From Bombyx mori (taxonomy: Eukaryota; Arthropoda; Insecta; Lepidoptera; Bombycidae): 64,000 nt of DNA. Under the pieces are notes generated by a model. The model was not told where the DNA came from, did no database searches, and saw only the letters and a list, made by a program, of their open reading frames with translations. This document shows, piece after piece, positions 22,703 through 34,020 of the stretch; the stretch's first letter is position 1, and the number at the start of each line of letters is the position of its first letter. The position numbers were made by a program, and so were the translations under genes. Location of the stretch: contig NC_085123.1 in assembly GCF_030269925.1 (NCBI RefSeq), positions 7,440,001 to 7,504,000 on the forward strand, written 5' to 3'.

Positions 22703-25115
22703 TTCCAGTTTAAAAGCATCCAACAGCTGAGGATCTGTGGATTTGAATAACAATTGAAAAGGATGCATTTTGCTTAAAAAATCACAAAATTAAAATGATT
22801 AATAGAACACGTCTGCACATCACTTGATTTATTCTAAAATGCAAGTAGGTACGAAATCTTAAAACATCTTTTTTAAATTGACATAAGGATAATTTATACA
22901 CAGAGCTCTTCATAGTTTTTTGTTATTTTGAATGAATCGAACTTTAATGAGGTAATCAAATCAAATTTATTTAACATAATCAATGAATAAAATATTTCTT
23001 CCAAAAGAATACAATTACCATATTGACGGAAGAGTGCATTACAAGCACCGTATCTTTGCAGTCTTGGAACCATGACTGTTTCTCGGTGTCTTCGTTATTA
23101 GAAGAAGAAATTTCACAAATTCATTAACAAATTTCGTTTCTCTCAATTCGCATAGACTTATGTATTCTCGAAATTATCGTTCGTAGAAACTTTATTTACA
23201 CAGCCGCGGTTGTTTTGAGCAGTACTTAGAAAATATTAAAATCGGTATTGCTTAGAGAATAATAAAAAAATGATTAATTAATTTGTAATTCAGTAATAAA
23301 TTTTATTATAAAATACCTTCTGGAAGATTTATATGTTTGGTAAACTATTTAGATACTGTTACAGAATATCTAAAGCAATTTATGTTGTGATATTGGGTGC
23401 TGTTCTTACTAATGAGTAGTTTAGACTAATTGGCATCACATTGTGTTTTCCATATGGTAAACTGTGTCAGATAACGGTTATCTAAGCTATTTTACTAAAC
23501 AGGTTTTTCTAAAAAATACTGAACAACCGCTTAACGTAATTCAAAATGTAACGCTAATTTGTGTGTTAAAGGTTCATTTTGGCAATCCGTATACAAAATG
23601 AAAATTATATTGGGCTATCATTTGTATCCTTTCTAGGACATATTTTAATTTCAATCACAACTCACTCAAGATCTTTATCGTGCAGTATTTTAATATAATT
23701 ATAGTTTTTTTCACATCTAATGATTAGCTTAATTTAATAACGTGATTGCACAAGAATTTTGTACTATACTTGTACTTATACTGTAAAAATTAACAACTCA
23801 TGTCGAAACTACAAAAGCTTAAGTTCATTGACCGTTTGTTTTTAGAGTTCCGTATATATCAACGACAAACCTTTATCAATTTACTCAGTCTATCTGTTCC
23901 TGGCGACAATATATGTAGTGCTTATTAGTGTAAACTAGTTGTTGGGCAATAAACTGTCCAAAGTCCCAAAAAGAAAGACGGACACCATTTGTAGGAAATT
24001 TTCAAAAGTTTTTGATATACGTGAACCGTTTTGCAAAGGTTTCATAAAATTATGAATGAATATTAATTCACGATAGCACTGCATACTCAATTGAATAATA
24101 AAATAAAATTCAGTTGCAGGTTATTTTATTTTTCTTGAAAATATTTAGGCTAGAACCCGATTGCATTGCCACCCATCAGGTCCAATTGTAAATCTATACC
24201 ACCAAAAGGCTCTCTTCACCAAACAAAAAAAAAACAAGTCAAATACAGAACCCTTAACCGTAGTTAATTCGACACTTGCCCAATTTGTTATGTTTGAAGA
24301 TTGAACGAACTTTGCTTGACACTTTTTTAAATATTAGATCTGTCAATAATATAAAACGAACGTACCTACATAAGTTTTGCGGTTTTTGAGATTTAAATAA
24401 TAGTTTCATTGTATGTTCAAGTTCACAGTAATATCGTAGTTAATATATTATTATCAAGTAACAAATAAATCACATCGACGCTTCAAGTCAGTCTTTGAAA
24501 ATGGTATTTTCATAAAATACTTTACGTTAGTTAATTTTGTAGTTAAGTAGTATTTAATATTCAGTTTTAAACAAAATAAAACGTATTTATTCACTGCACG
24601 GTATCTTTTGTAAGTCGATTAATAATTTAAAACGCATCTCTACATCTAACAAAAACTCACATTTATTATTATGACTAAATTAAATAACTTTGTAAATTCG
24701 ATTCAGACGATCGTCTGTTTATAAATCTGAATCCCTTTTAAAAACAAAACTGTATTGTTTTAAATATAAGGAAAATTTGTTTCCTTATCTTCTATATTGC
24801 GTTGTAAAGATAATCTGAGTCGTCTATTATCAAAGGTGGCAATCTGTGCATTTGGACAAAAAAATGTTATTGATATGTCAATACAGATTGATTTGAATAT
24901 AATCGTCTCCTTCAAAGAATACGGTTCAAAACCTGCATTAAATAAAGGTTAATACTTAACCTGTTATTTATCTAAGATGTCGTTCAGAAGAGTTTTGTGA
25001 CTGCCAATGGAATACAAAGTCAATAATTCGTTTTTCTGATTTACCAACAATTGTCCAAAAGTCACATTGCCGGCTTTGATAATAGTCGACTCATCTGTTC
25101 TGAAGTAAGTTCTGA
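22703..25115. other. Upstream region of the first yellow gene, nothing recognised
   Basis: AT-rich sequence. It must hold the promoter of the first yellow gene, but I see no convincing TATA/initiator arrangement. A possible 5' UTR acceptor lies close to the start codon (CCACAG before 22729). Confidence 0.35.
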
Positions 25116-25127
25116 ACCTGATAATCA

Positions 25128-26016
25128 TCATCATCATCATCTCAGCCTGTCCATTGTCCACTGCTGAACATAGGCCTCTCCAAGTGATCTCCAGTGCGGC
25201 CGGTCCGATGCCACCTGCATCCAACGTGACCCAGCGGTTCTTACCAGGTCGTCGGTCCATCTCGTAGGTGGCCGTCCCACACTGCGCTTGCCAGTACGTG
25301 GTCTCCACTCGAGGATCTTTCCGCCCCATCGGCCGTCCGATCTTCGCGCTATGTGGCCTGCCCACTGCCACTTCAGCGTGCTAATCCTACGGGCTATGTC
25401 AGTAACTTTGGTTCTTCTACGGATCTCCTCATTTCTGATTCGGTCCCGTAGAGAAATACCAAGCATAGCCCTCTCCATAGCTCGCTGCGCGACACTGAGC
25501 TTCCTAAAAAGATCCCTTGTGAAGCACCACGTCTCGGAACCGTAAGTCATCACTGGTAGCACACATTGGTTGTATACCTTTGTCTTAAGGCACTGAGGGA
25601 TTTTGGACGAGAACACATTTTTTAATTTACCGAACGCTGCCCAGCCGAGTTGGATCCGCCTACCGACCTCTCTCTCGAAGTTGGACTTACCTAATCGGAC
25701 TGCCTGTCCCAGGTATATATATTCGTCTACAACTTCAAGAGTAGAGTTCCCAACAGTTACTGGGGTGGGCTTAACATGGACATTGAACATGATTTTTGTT
25801 TTATCCTTATTCATTTTAAGGCCCACTTGTTGGGAAACTCTATTGAGGTCACCGAGCATCTGCCCCAAATCTTCCAGCGTCTCAGCCATGACTACTATAT
25901 CGTCAGCAAATCGAAGGTGTGTGATGTATTCGCCGTTTATATTGATGCCAAGTCCTTTCCATTCCAGGAGCTTGAAGGAATCCTCTAAGGCAGCGGTAAA
26001 CAGTTTCGGAGATATG
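25128..26016 (-). mobile_element. RTE-type LINE, 5'-truncated, with 12-bp target duplication
   Basis: The insertion is flanked by ACCTGATAATCA at 25116-25127 and 26017-26028. The - strand 3' end is a short ATG-type repeat tail (CATCAT runs at 25126-25140 on the + strand), as in RTE elements. It carries the C-terminal part of a reverse transcriptase. Confidence 0.85.
25137..26016 (-). CDS. Reverse transcriptase C-terminal part of the RTE-type LINE
   Basis: The - strand frame is open through the whole insertion. It includes ITHLRFADDIVVMAETLEDL (the RT catalytic YxDD-box equivalent FADD), KMNKDKTKIMF, YIYLGQAV, MTYGSETWCF and a C-terminal KWQWAGHIARRSDGRWG and GRPPTRWTDDL, all usual in RTE-clade LINEs. 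The endonuclease and most of the RT are lost to 5' truncation. No stop or frameshift interrupts what is left, so insertion was probably recent. It cannot act alone. Confidence 0.85.
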
Positions 26017-26028
26017 ACCTGATAATCA

Positions 26029-27165
26029 CCAACATTAAATTTGAAGAATACGAAAAGAATTAGAAGTAATTAAACACAACTTTCTGCTGTTTAACTTCCC
26101 AAATTAAAATTTAACGAGTGTCCCTCTAAATATGTCTTAATTTTATTAATAAAACAAATAAAGTTTTTTTGTTTTCATTATGAATAAATAAATACAGAAA
26201 ACATTTAGAGGATATCTCTTGCTGTATCTACAGCTTTGATCAACAATAGTAACTGTTGATCGAAGATCTACAGCGACGTACGACGAAACCATGACTATAA
26301 ATATTTATACTATTCAATTTACGGTAAATTTCATTATAATTAGACGACACACATACCTGGATATCCAAACTGCCGCACCTTACCGTTCCTATAACGGATC
26401 GCATTACTTTCTGCCCATTTACTACAAATATTTGTTTTAAATTCCATTTTGTTAGCCGATAATTTAGGCCAATGGTCTGTGCGAGTTCGTTTCACAAAAA
26501 TTATACGCATTTTAATGAGATGGCGCCCAGAGAGCCAAGGTTCGATCTCTGCGAATTCTTACGCCATTTCTAAACGCAACACTTCAAGCAATCCTCACAG
26601 AGTACAAATTGCTGAATCGCCATTGAAGAATAGTACTAGTTAGTAAAACAAAGCGAGATGTACGCGACGTGATGAATTGTTTTTACCTGGTCATATAACA
26701 TGCACGTGCATTGTAAATTTACCAGCTTTTGTGGTTTATATATTTGTACTATTTAGGTACGAATGTATATAATATACACGATAACAAATTCGTCAAATCG
26801 AATACTGTTACGTAATATACAAATTATTATATAAAAATGTTAAAGAATATAATATACATAAGTACAGTAAGTTGCCTTACCATTTGAAGCTTTTTTTTCA
26901 AATCCACCGAAGAATTATAAAAGTAAATATTTGAAAGTAATTGTAGCATAATTTTTTTATACTACTTATAAGGTTGTGGTTGTTTTTAAATTGACTGGTG
27001 TAGTTTGAAGTATTGTGAGGCTGTACTATTTGGTACAGTCATCTTGTCAATTTATGTTAGTAAAAAATCATATTTTCTCGAAGATAGGATATACTTCGAT
27101 CTAATATTACATGGCCAGTGTCGGGATTCATGTTGCGTTATCTTTGAAGTCAGCAATCGCTAACT
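26029..27165. other. Intergenic AT-rich sequence, nothing recognised
   Basis: No supportable gene or repeat. A small inverted repeat TTGATCAACA / TGTTGATCGA lies at 26236-26263. Confidence 0.4.
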
Positions 27166-27167
27166 CT

Positions 27168-27310
27168 CTTTTTTTTCCTACCTATTCTAGTAACCTCGAA
27201 GGCTTATTCTAGATTCGCCGAACTAGCAGGTGAGCTCACGGGGATCAAACCTGACGAAGTTGCTAACACTAACCCTATTAACTATCTAAGATTCGACACC
27301 GCTTATTAAC
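27168..27310 (-). mobile_element. Retroposon family B, short degenerate copy
   Basis: It begins with the T-run and CCTACC of the - strand family B tail, then 'aggtgagctcacggg', 'aaacctgacgaagttgctaa'. It is truncated there. Confidence 0.65.
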
Positions 27311-30180
27311 AGTCAGAATTAAATAAAAATTCTGAAGTACTGAGGATTCATCGCTTGATAGACCGAATCTTCATCACAATAAAACAATTCTTCTGCCTAT
27401 GTGAAGGTTTAAAATCATAGAACATTTGTACAGCGTAGTAAATACAAGGAAAATGGCGTTTAGAGCGTGGAAAACGAAAACTTACACCTGCATTTTTTTA
27501 AACGTTTCTTCTATGTTCAAAAATGTTGCATCTATGTCTCGAAATTATGTCGACCTCACTTTGTTAACTATTCGTTAATAATATGGACCAAAAATCGCTA
27601 CTTTGAGATTGCATGTTAAGGAAAAGGAGATCTAGAATATACCCTACTCGACATTTCAATACAATTGACACATTACAACTAGGTATTCATTGTTTCATTC
27701 GCTTGAGTAACTACAGGAAATATTTAGAATTACTCAGCCTTAGTATAATGCTTTGAATACGCTTTGTTTACCCACCGATAATTGCACTTGTTATTTACAA
27801 TTGCAAAAGTAATTCGTCATCTAATTGTCATCCGTAGTTTGTTGCTAATTTCTTATGAAGCTCGATTATTATTATAATCGAGAAATAATGTAAGTCTCAA
27901 TAAACACTAATCCCAAAAACGACCTCCTCCGAGCATAGCTGGAATAGCCCTAGCGATAATATAGCGAAAGAAAAAAAACGAAGACAAGTAGGTAAGCTTT
28001 CAGCATAATTTAGAATCATGATCGATACATGATCGATTTTATTCTTAATGTTTCTTAATAATGAATTCAGCTGACGTGTGTAGTCCACATCTCTAGTTGC
28101 GGGAAGAAGCGACATCCACCGGCTGTCTTTACTTTAGTTAAAGTTCATGAAATGTAATGTGACAATTTTAGGCTTACTCTTATTATTTTTCCTGTAGAGT
28201 TTTTTTTTTTTTTAATAAATAAAATCGTCAGATGGAACGCTCATGTACACTCGTGGCTCGGGCTATCCTCAAAGAAAGTTGAGATATGTCTGAGATAGAA
28301 TCTGGCTACTGTTTGTTTCATCTTCGGGAATTGGTTCCAAGCGACTTGCATAACTTTCGAATGTCAAATTGATATTAAAAATAACTCACAACGTTAAAAT
28401 TTAGATTTCAAATTAATCCAATTTTTCTAATACAGAATTTGGAATTATAATTGATTCTGACGTATTTCTAATGATGTCTATGAGACAATTTTATTGCAAT
28501 AAAAAATGTAGAGGAATTATTATTTAGATAAAATTTCTTAAATTGTTTTATCAACAACGTACTGCTCAAGATGAAGGCTCCAAGAAAATATATAAAATAA
28601 ATGCCAAGCTGTGCTGTTCTTTAAAGTAAATCCGAACTTATGAATTTGGAAGTGAAAGAAAATTGAAGAAAAAGTGTGGAACACTCGTTTGATATGGTGT
28701 TTGAATACGAAAATTATTTTCAGTATTCTGCATTTTTTGTGCGGACAGCTTTCTAAATGAATTCGTCAGAGAAAAATCCGTCGATAAGAAATGATGGTTT
28801 CCATTGACTGAACTCAAACCTCAGTGAGCGTTTAACCTAAATGAGATAGAAAAGGGAAACCAACCATGATTCCGTAGCGGTAAAAACATAAAAGTAGTTA
28901 GCTAAATTTACTTTGTGTGTTACAGATTAACTATACGAAATCATACACCGTAACTCATAACATTAACGATCTTTAAATATAATTGTGTCTTCGATTGAAT
29001 TTAGCATAAAGAAATCCGATAACATACCTACCTCCTAAATAAAATAAAAAAATGTGATGCTTATTAAAATTTACTAAATTCGTTTGTATAATTGCGAAAT
29101 AGTTACCAGTAATAAATAGAAATCCATATAATTAAGAATAGCTTTGTTATAATTTCTTAAATATTAACTGACAAAAAGTATTATAATATGTATATCCAAA
29201 AAAATGCTATGTTCGAACAGATAGCTAGGTTTTTTTTTAAGGACGGCGTATATGAATGCAAAACACGCTTAATAACTGTTCATTATTTAACTAATTCTGT
29301 GGAGTGCCAATTATTTGAAAGCTATCAAAGTATTTGGTTCGAAACTTAATTTCCAATTCGATGCATTTCAATTACATCATGCTTTTTGACGTATAAAGGC
29401 AATGAAAATATGGACTTGGAAATAATCCTACAGGCATAAGCGAAAGTAAAAATAATATATTGAGTTACTACTATATTATTTGTTTCGGTGTCAATACCAG
29501 AATCAGAACATTAAAGTGAAATTTTTGTGCAGCTTACTTCTTACTTTTTATTAATTGCGCCTGTCTATCAAAGTCACCAAAGGTTTCAAAAACATCCTTA
29601 ACTTCAATATTATAAATTTAATATTATTATATACACGAACATCTTGTGGAATAAATAGAATTTATCCAAGAATATCTTACTATATATAATTCAGCATTCG
29701 TAAATGTTTGTAAGATAATATTATTGTATCACCTGCTACAGGTTTACGAAAGTCTTACGACAATTTAACATTTCACCTATGAATAAATAATACTGTTTAT
29801 TCGTAGCATTTTGATTTTTTATAGGTATTTCCCAATGCATTTAACATGCAATGCAAAGTGAAGATACCTTATAAATGATCTCATTTGAAAATTAATAAAA
29901 TAGATTAGATCATAAAATATTAGGCCATAGGGTATTTATTACGTGATAAAATTCTGTCAGGATTAGTCAATATTAGCAGTGATGGTATGTTACCGTAACC
30001 ATCAATAGCAACATTGCTACTACTTTTACCAGTAGTGTTATAATAACCCTATTTTCATATCCGTCACTTGAGAAGGAACTATCTTAAATAATGGGGGTCC
30101 GGCGTATTGCGAGTCCGTACAAGATAGCAGCAGCACTGTCATTTCTACCGCAAATCAATCATGCAGTCCAGTGTGAAACA
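27311..30180. other. Intergenic AT-rich sequence, nothing recognised
   Basis: Nothing supportable. A T15 run near 28199-28214 may be the tail of a decayed retroposon. Confidence 0.4.
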
Positions 30181-30196
30181 ACTTGTGGTAGGACCT

Positions 30197-31635
30197 TTTT
30201 TTTTTTTTTTTTTTTTTTTTTTATTGCCCTTGTAGGCAGACGAGCATACGGCCCACCTGATGGTGAGTGGTTACCGTCGCCCATGGACTTCAGCAATGCC
30301 AGGGGCAGAGCCAAGCCGCTGCCTACCGCTTAATACTCTCCACAAGCCTCGTTTGAAGAAGGACATGTCATAGCGCTCGGGAAACACCGTGGAGGGGAGC
30401 TCATTCCATAGCCGGATGGTACGTGGCAAAAAAGACCTCTGGAAACGCACTGTGGATGACCGCAGTGGCTCCAGGTAGTATGGATGAACTCTACTCCGGT
30501 GGCGGGCGGTGCGATGGTAAAAACGAGATGCCGGTATCATCTCGAACAATTCCTCAGAGCACTCCCCATGGAACATACGGTACAAAATACACAGGGAACC
30601 GAAGTCCCTCCGCAGACCCAGAGGTTCCAAACGATCCGTGAGACCGGGATTATCGACAATCCGAACGGCCCTCCTCTGTATGGAGTCAAATGGAAGAAGC
30701 TGGTATTTGGGAGCCCCGGCCCAGAGATGGGAGCAGTACTCCACGCGAGGCCGGACTTGTGCTTTATAAAGCAAAAGCCTTTGTCCAGGCGTGAAGTACC
30801 GCTTCGCTCTGTTGAGGACTCCCAGCATTTTGGACGCCAACTTGGCTTTGCCTTCCAAATGACTCCGAAACTGGACATCGCTTGAAATGTCGACCCCAAG
30901 TATCCCAATACTCTCGGAAGGTTGCAGGGATACTCCTTGGAATTGCGGCGCCATGACAAAGGGGTCCTTCTTCGCAGTGAACGCGCAAACTTGTGTCTTT
31001 AACGGGTTGAATTGAACCAAGTTCAATTCACCCCATTTGGAGACTCGCCCCAGAGAGTTCTCCACTTCAGACACAAGTTTTGATCGTCTCTCTTGCACCA
31101 CGCTCCGAGAGAGACTCTGACGGCCGATATATCGCGCATCCCCCGTGCTGTCATCCGCATAGCAATGCATGCCATCAATAGACAGCATGTCATTGATATA
31201 CAGGATGAAAAGCGTGGGGGAGAGCACCGAACCTTGTGGAACGCCAGCGTTAATGGTCATGGTATCAGAACAGTCACCGTCTACAACGACCGTGATGCTC
31301 CGCCCATCCAAAAAGCTAGCGATCCACTTGCAGAGACCCTCGGGGATTCCGTAAGATGGTAGCTTCGACAGAAGTGCCCTATGCCAGACCCTGTCGAAGG
31401 CCTTCGCGATATCAAGGCTCACAGCAAGAGCCTCGCCCTTGCTCTCCAAGGCTTCAGTCCACCTGTGAGTAAGGTATACAAGAAGATCGCCAGCTGAGCG
31501 ACCGTGACGGAAACCGTACTGTCGGTCACTGATCAGCTGGCGATCCTCCAGATACTTCAGGAGTTGTATATTAATTATTCGCTCCATCACCTTGGAAAGC
31601 AAGGAAGTTATCGCGATAGGCCTATAGCTCGATCG
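30197..31635 (-). mobile_element. Non-LTR retrotransposon (LINE), 5'-truncated, inside Bm1
   Basis: A 1.4-kb - strand LINE ends in a long poly(T) on the + strand (its poly(A) tail, about 27 bases). It is flanked by AGGACCT at 30190-30196 and 31636-31642. It carries an open RT frame. Other pieces of this family lie at 33560-34020, 48709-48806 and 52505-52582. Confidence 0.88.
30271..31635 (-). CDS. LINE reverse transcriptase (C-terminal about 450 residues)
   Basis: The frame is open from the truncation point to the stop. Landmarks in order: SSYRPIAITSLLSKVMERII, FRHGRSAGDLL, VSLDIAKAFDRVWH (catalytic D), GVPQGSVLSPTLF, and MHCYADDS, the YADD box. These are followed by a C-terminal domain with ILGVDISSD, YCSHLWAGAP, RIVDNPGLTDRLEPLGLRRD and FLPRTIRLWNELP. 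This is a jockey/CR1-like RT layout, clade not settled. The endonuclease is lost. By chance the frame runs on into the flanking Bm1 up to 31728, giving a chimeric 485-residue ORF. Confidence 0.88.
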   Translation of the reverse strand, partial: RSSYRPIAITSLLSKVMERIINIQLLKYLEDRQLISDRQYGFRHGRSAGDLLVYLTHRWTEALESKGEALAVSLDIAKAFDRVWHRALLSKLPSYGIPEGLCKWIASFLDGRSITVVVDGDCSDTMTINAGVPQGSVLSPTLFILYINDMLSIDGMHCYADDSTGDARYIGRQSLSRSVVQERRSKLVSEVENSLGRVSKWGELNLVQFNPLKTQVCAFTAKKDPFVMAPQFQGVSLQPSESIGILGVDISSDVQFRSHLEGKAKLASKMLGVLNRAKRYFTPGQRLLLYKAQVRPRVEYCSHLWAGAPKYQLLPFDSIQRRAVRIVDNPGLTDRLEPLGLRRDFGSLCILYRMFHGECSEELFEMIPASRFYHRTARHRSRVHPYYLEPLRSSTVRFQRSFLPRTIRLWNELPSTVFPERYDMSFFKRGLWRVLSGRQRLGSAPGIAEVHGRR

Positions 31636-31775
31636 AGGACCTCTTGTGAGTCCGCACGAGTAGGTACCACAAACCTGCCAATTTCTGAAGCTACTACTAC
31701 AGAAATACGCAGGTTTGCAGGTTTGCATGTTTGGTGGCGTTTCGGTCTGAAGGTTGGGGCAGGTGTTGTAACTAT

Positions 31776-32356
31776 GGAGGCAGTCTCCTCCCGGTGATGG
31801 TCACGGGGCGACCTAAGGGGGTTGAGGCTGCGCCGCACGCTACCGTCACTCTAGCGCGCTGGCACCAGGAGGACGGGACGGCGCGTCGGCGGCTGCGGAC
31901 TGCGATGCGGTCCGCATTTTCGTCGTCGCTGTCGTCGCCGAACATACTGTTGAAGAGCAACCCGGTCGGCGGTGTATCGCGTTCCGACCCGGCAGGCTGG
32001 TTCTGGCCCAGCGGGGTATCCCGGAACACCAGCGGCACCGCCCGGGCGGCCTGGTAGGGCCGCCGTACCGCGGAGACCGACGTCGTTGGTCGTCGACTAT
32101 CGCCTCGACGACCCGTCGGTCGGGCGTCCTCGGGGTGGCGACGCGTGTCTGGTTGTAGTGTTGACCGCGGGAACCCCCCTACTCTGAACGGGTTCTGACC
32201 CCGTCGTTTAGTGGGTGGGCCCTAAAATCCTTGGGCCCGCGATCTGCTCTCAACACCTGCAGATCGTTGAGTCTCACATACCCCGCGCGCCCCCTAGGCG
32301 CGGGGACCTCGTAGGAGGTTCGGCCCCCGGCCCGAAAAAAAAAGAAAAAAAAAAAA
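31776..32356 (+). mobile_element. GC-rich poly(A) retroposon (family D) inside Bm1
   Basis: A 581-bp GC-rich insertion ends in an A-rich tail (32333-32356). It is flanked by a 15-bp duplication AGGTGTTGTAACTAT at 31761-31775 and 32357-32371. A frame contains DPAGWFWPSGVSRN, like a peptide in the family C retroposon at 4844-5485. I take it as the 5'-truncated 3' end of a LINE; the family name is unknown to me. Confidence 0.85.
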
Positions 32357-32465
32357 AGGTGTTGTAACTATACTAAGACCTTAGAACTTACATCTTAAAT
32401 TAGGTGGCGGCGTTTACGTTGTAGATGTATATGGGCTCCGGTAACCGCTTAACACCAAGTGGGAG

Positions 32466-32515
32466 ACATCTACAACGTAAATGCGCCACCCATCTTGAGA
32501 TATAAGCTCTAAGAT
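32466..32515 (-). repeat. Inverted Bm1 scrap
   Basis: AGACATCTACAACGTAAATG and the following bases are Bm1 in the opposite orientation, directly after the + strand Bm1 tail. Together they form an inverted repeat with about 32395-32440. Confidence 0.7.
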
Positions 32516-33559
32516 CGTACATTAGTTGCAGTACATAATTTTCCTACACAATACCTCATGCTCATTAGACATCTTCTACCTCATCACATAATTCATGTAG
32601 TATTTAGAGTGACTATACAATCATTTTTAGGTTATTACATTTTTTCAAACACTCATTATGTAGGTTAATTTTAGCTTTTACGTCAAGTAGATCCGTGTGA
32701 CTTGTTTGAGTAATTTAAGAATATATTTTATATTTTCACAACTAAAATGAAGACACATTTAACATTTTAAGAAATAATATCGAAAGGTTTGTTAATTAAT
32801 TAATTAAATTTCCGAGAAGACAATATTCAAAGTTTTCCTTCAAGAATTAAAACTATGGTTTTGTCTCATATTTACGTATGAGACAAAACCATATTTATGA
32901 AACGCTACCTATCCAATACTGTAGTGAAATTACGAAATAATATATTAGTGGTACTACTACGTGTAGATGAGAGATGGAAAAAACTTAAGTTCACAAAATC
33001 AGTTCGATGTCGCTAAAAACTATAATGCGATATAGAGTTAAATATAGACATGTATATGATACATGAGATATGTATATTGGATGCGTTGGACGCATTTAAA
33101 CCGATCTACTGATTCGGTTTTCGGGAGTCCGAAATATAATGACAATTACCACTATAAAGGTTTCATCTCGTTTATTGTTTTTACGAATTTCATTTGTGAC
33201 TATGAGCACTATTTATTATTCGAAATTCAAAGTACCAAACGCGAGTTTTAATCACAAAAAAGTACTGTTAAATGTGACCTGATTTTGCTATTTAGTTACG
33301 GAACGCACAAAGCAGCAAACAAGTGAATATATTACTGAACAATTTGACGTTAATATGTGATTAAATCTGCATAATAACATAGTTTTCACGACAAGGCCAG
33401 TTAGTAACTATACACCGTTAGCATCAGTAATTATGTCTGGTCTAAGTGATATTTTTTTACGCTAAGTAGCTGGCTACCTACAGATTAAGATAATATTACA
33501 AGAGATTTTCAACTATAAGAAAATTATTATGTAAGAATTGGAAATTTGTATAATCTGTC
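32516..33559. other. Intergenic sequence with one perfect hairpin
   Basis: Apart from the hairpin at 32854-32893, no gene or repeat could be supported. Confidence 0.4.
32854..32893. repeat. Perfect 17-bp inverted repeat, 6-nt loop
   Basis: The arms TATGGTTTTGTCTCATA (32854-32870) and its exact complement (32877-32893) flank TTTACG. It is not linked to any ORF or recognised element. Confidence 0.9.
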
Positions 33560-34020
33560 TCTTCTTATGTCTATTGTTAATACCATTGGCACAGACAAGG
33601 TGCTACCTAGTGAGGTGGACTCTCCGAATACATCATTTGAAGAAGAATATTTAATGGGAACGAAATACCGTAGAGAGGAGTTCATTTCAGACCTGTACGT
33701 GGCACAAAATATCTCTAACGTAATATACATGAACTCTGCTGCGGTAGCGGAAGGTGTAAAGGTAAAAGAGATAAAGGGGTCTCCACCAATTCTTCAAAAC
33801 ACTCCACATGGAACATACGGTACAAACCACAGAGAGAACTTAAGTCTTTTCGTAGACCTAGAGGTTCCGAACGATCCGTGAGAATGGGATTATCGACGAT
33901 CCGAACGGCCCTCTTCTGTATGGATTTTAATTGCAGTACTCCACGCCCGGGTCGAATCGTGCCTTGCGAAGCACAAGTATTTGATCTAACTTTAATAATA
34001 CACTGTAAACTACTATACCA
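33560..34020 (-). pseudogene. Degenerate copy of the 30197-31635 LINE family
   Basis: The - strand frame has KRAVRIVDNPILTDRSEPLG, LSSLCGLYRMFHVECFEEL, parallel to RIVDNPGLTDRLEPLGLRRD in the better copy. A shifted frame downstream has YRSEMNSSLRYFVP, like RTIRLWNELPSTVFP. Frameshifted and truncated at both ends. Confidence 0.75.

Larger units (their letters stand above)
30181..32465 (+). mobile_element. Bm1 SINE split by two retrotransposon insertions
   Basis: Pieces of one + strand Bm1 lie at about 30181-30196 (ACTTGTGGTAGGACCT), 31636-31775 (AGGACCTCTTGTGAGTCCGC through GTTGTAACTAT) and 32357-32465 (GTTGTAACTATACTAAGACC through TTAACACCAAGTGGG). Removing the two insertions and one copy of each target duplication restores Bm1 order. 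Confidence 0.8.

Noticed and set aside
25126..25140. CAT microsatellite
   Set aside because: It is the short-unit 3' tail of the RTE-type LINE, so it needs no separate explanation.
30091..30333. ORF on + strand across the poly(T) run
   Set aside because: It is made of LINE 3' UTR read backwards, with a phenylalanine run from poly(T).
31731..32187. Overlapping ORFs on both strands in GC-rich DNA
   Set aside because: They are part of the 581-bp poly(A) retroposon; only a short peptide similarity to family C is worth noting.
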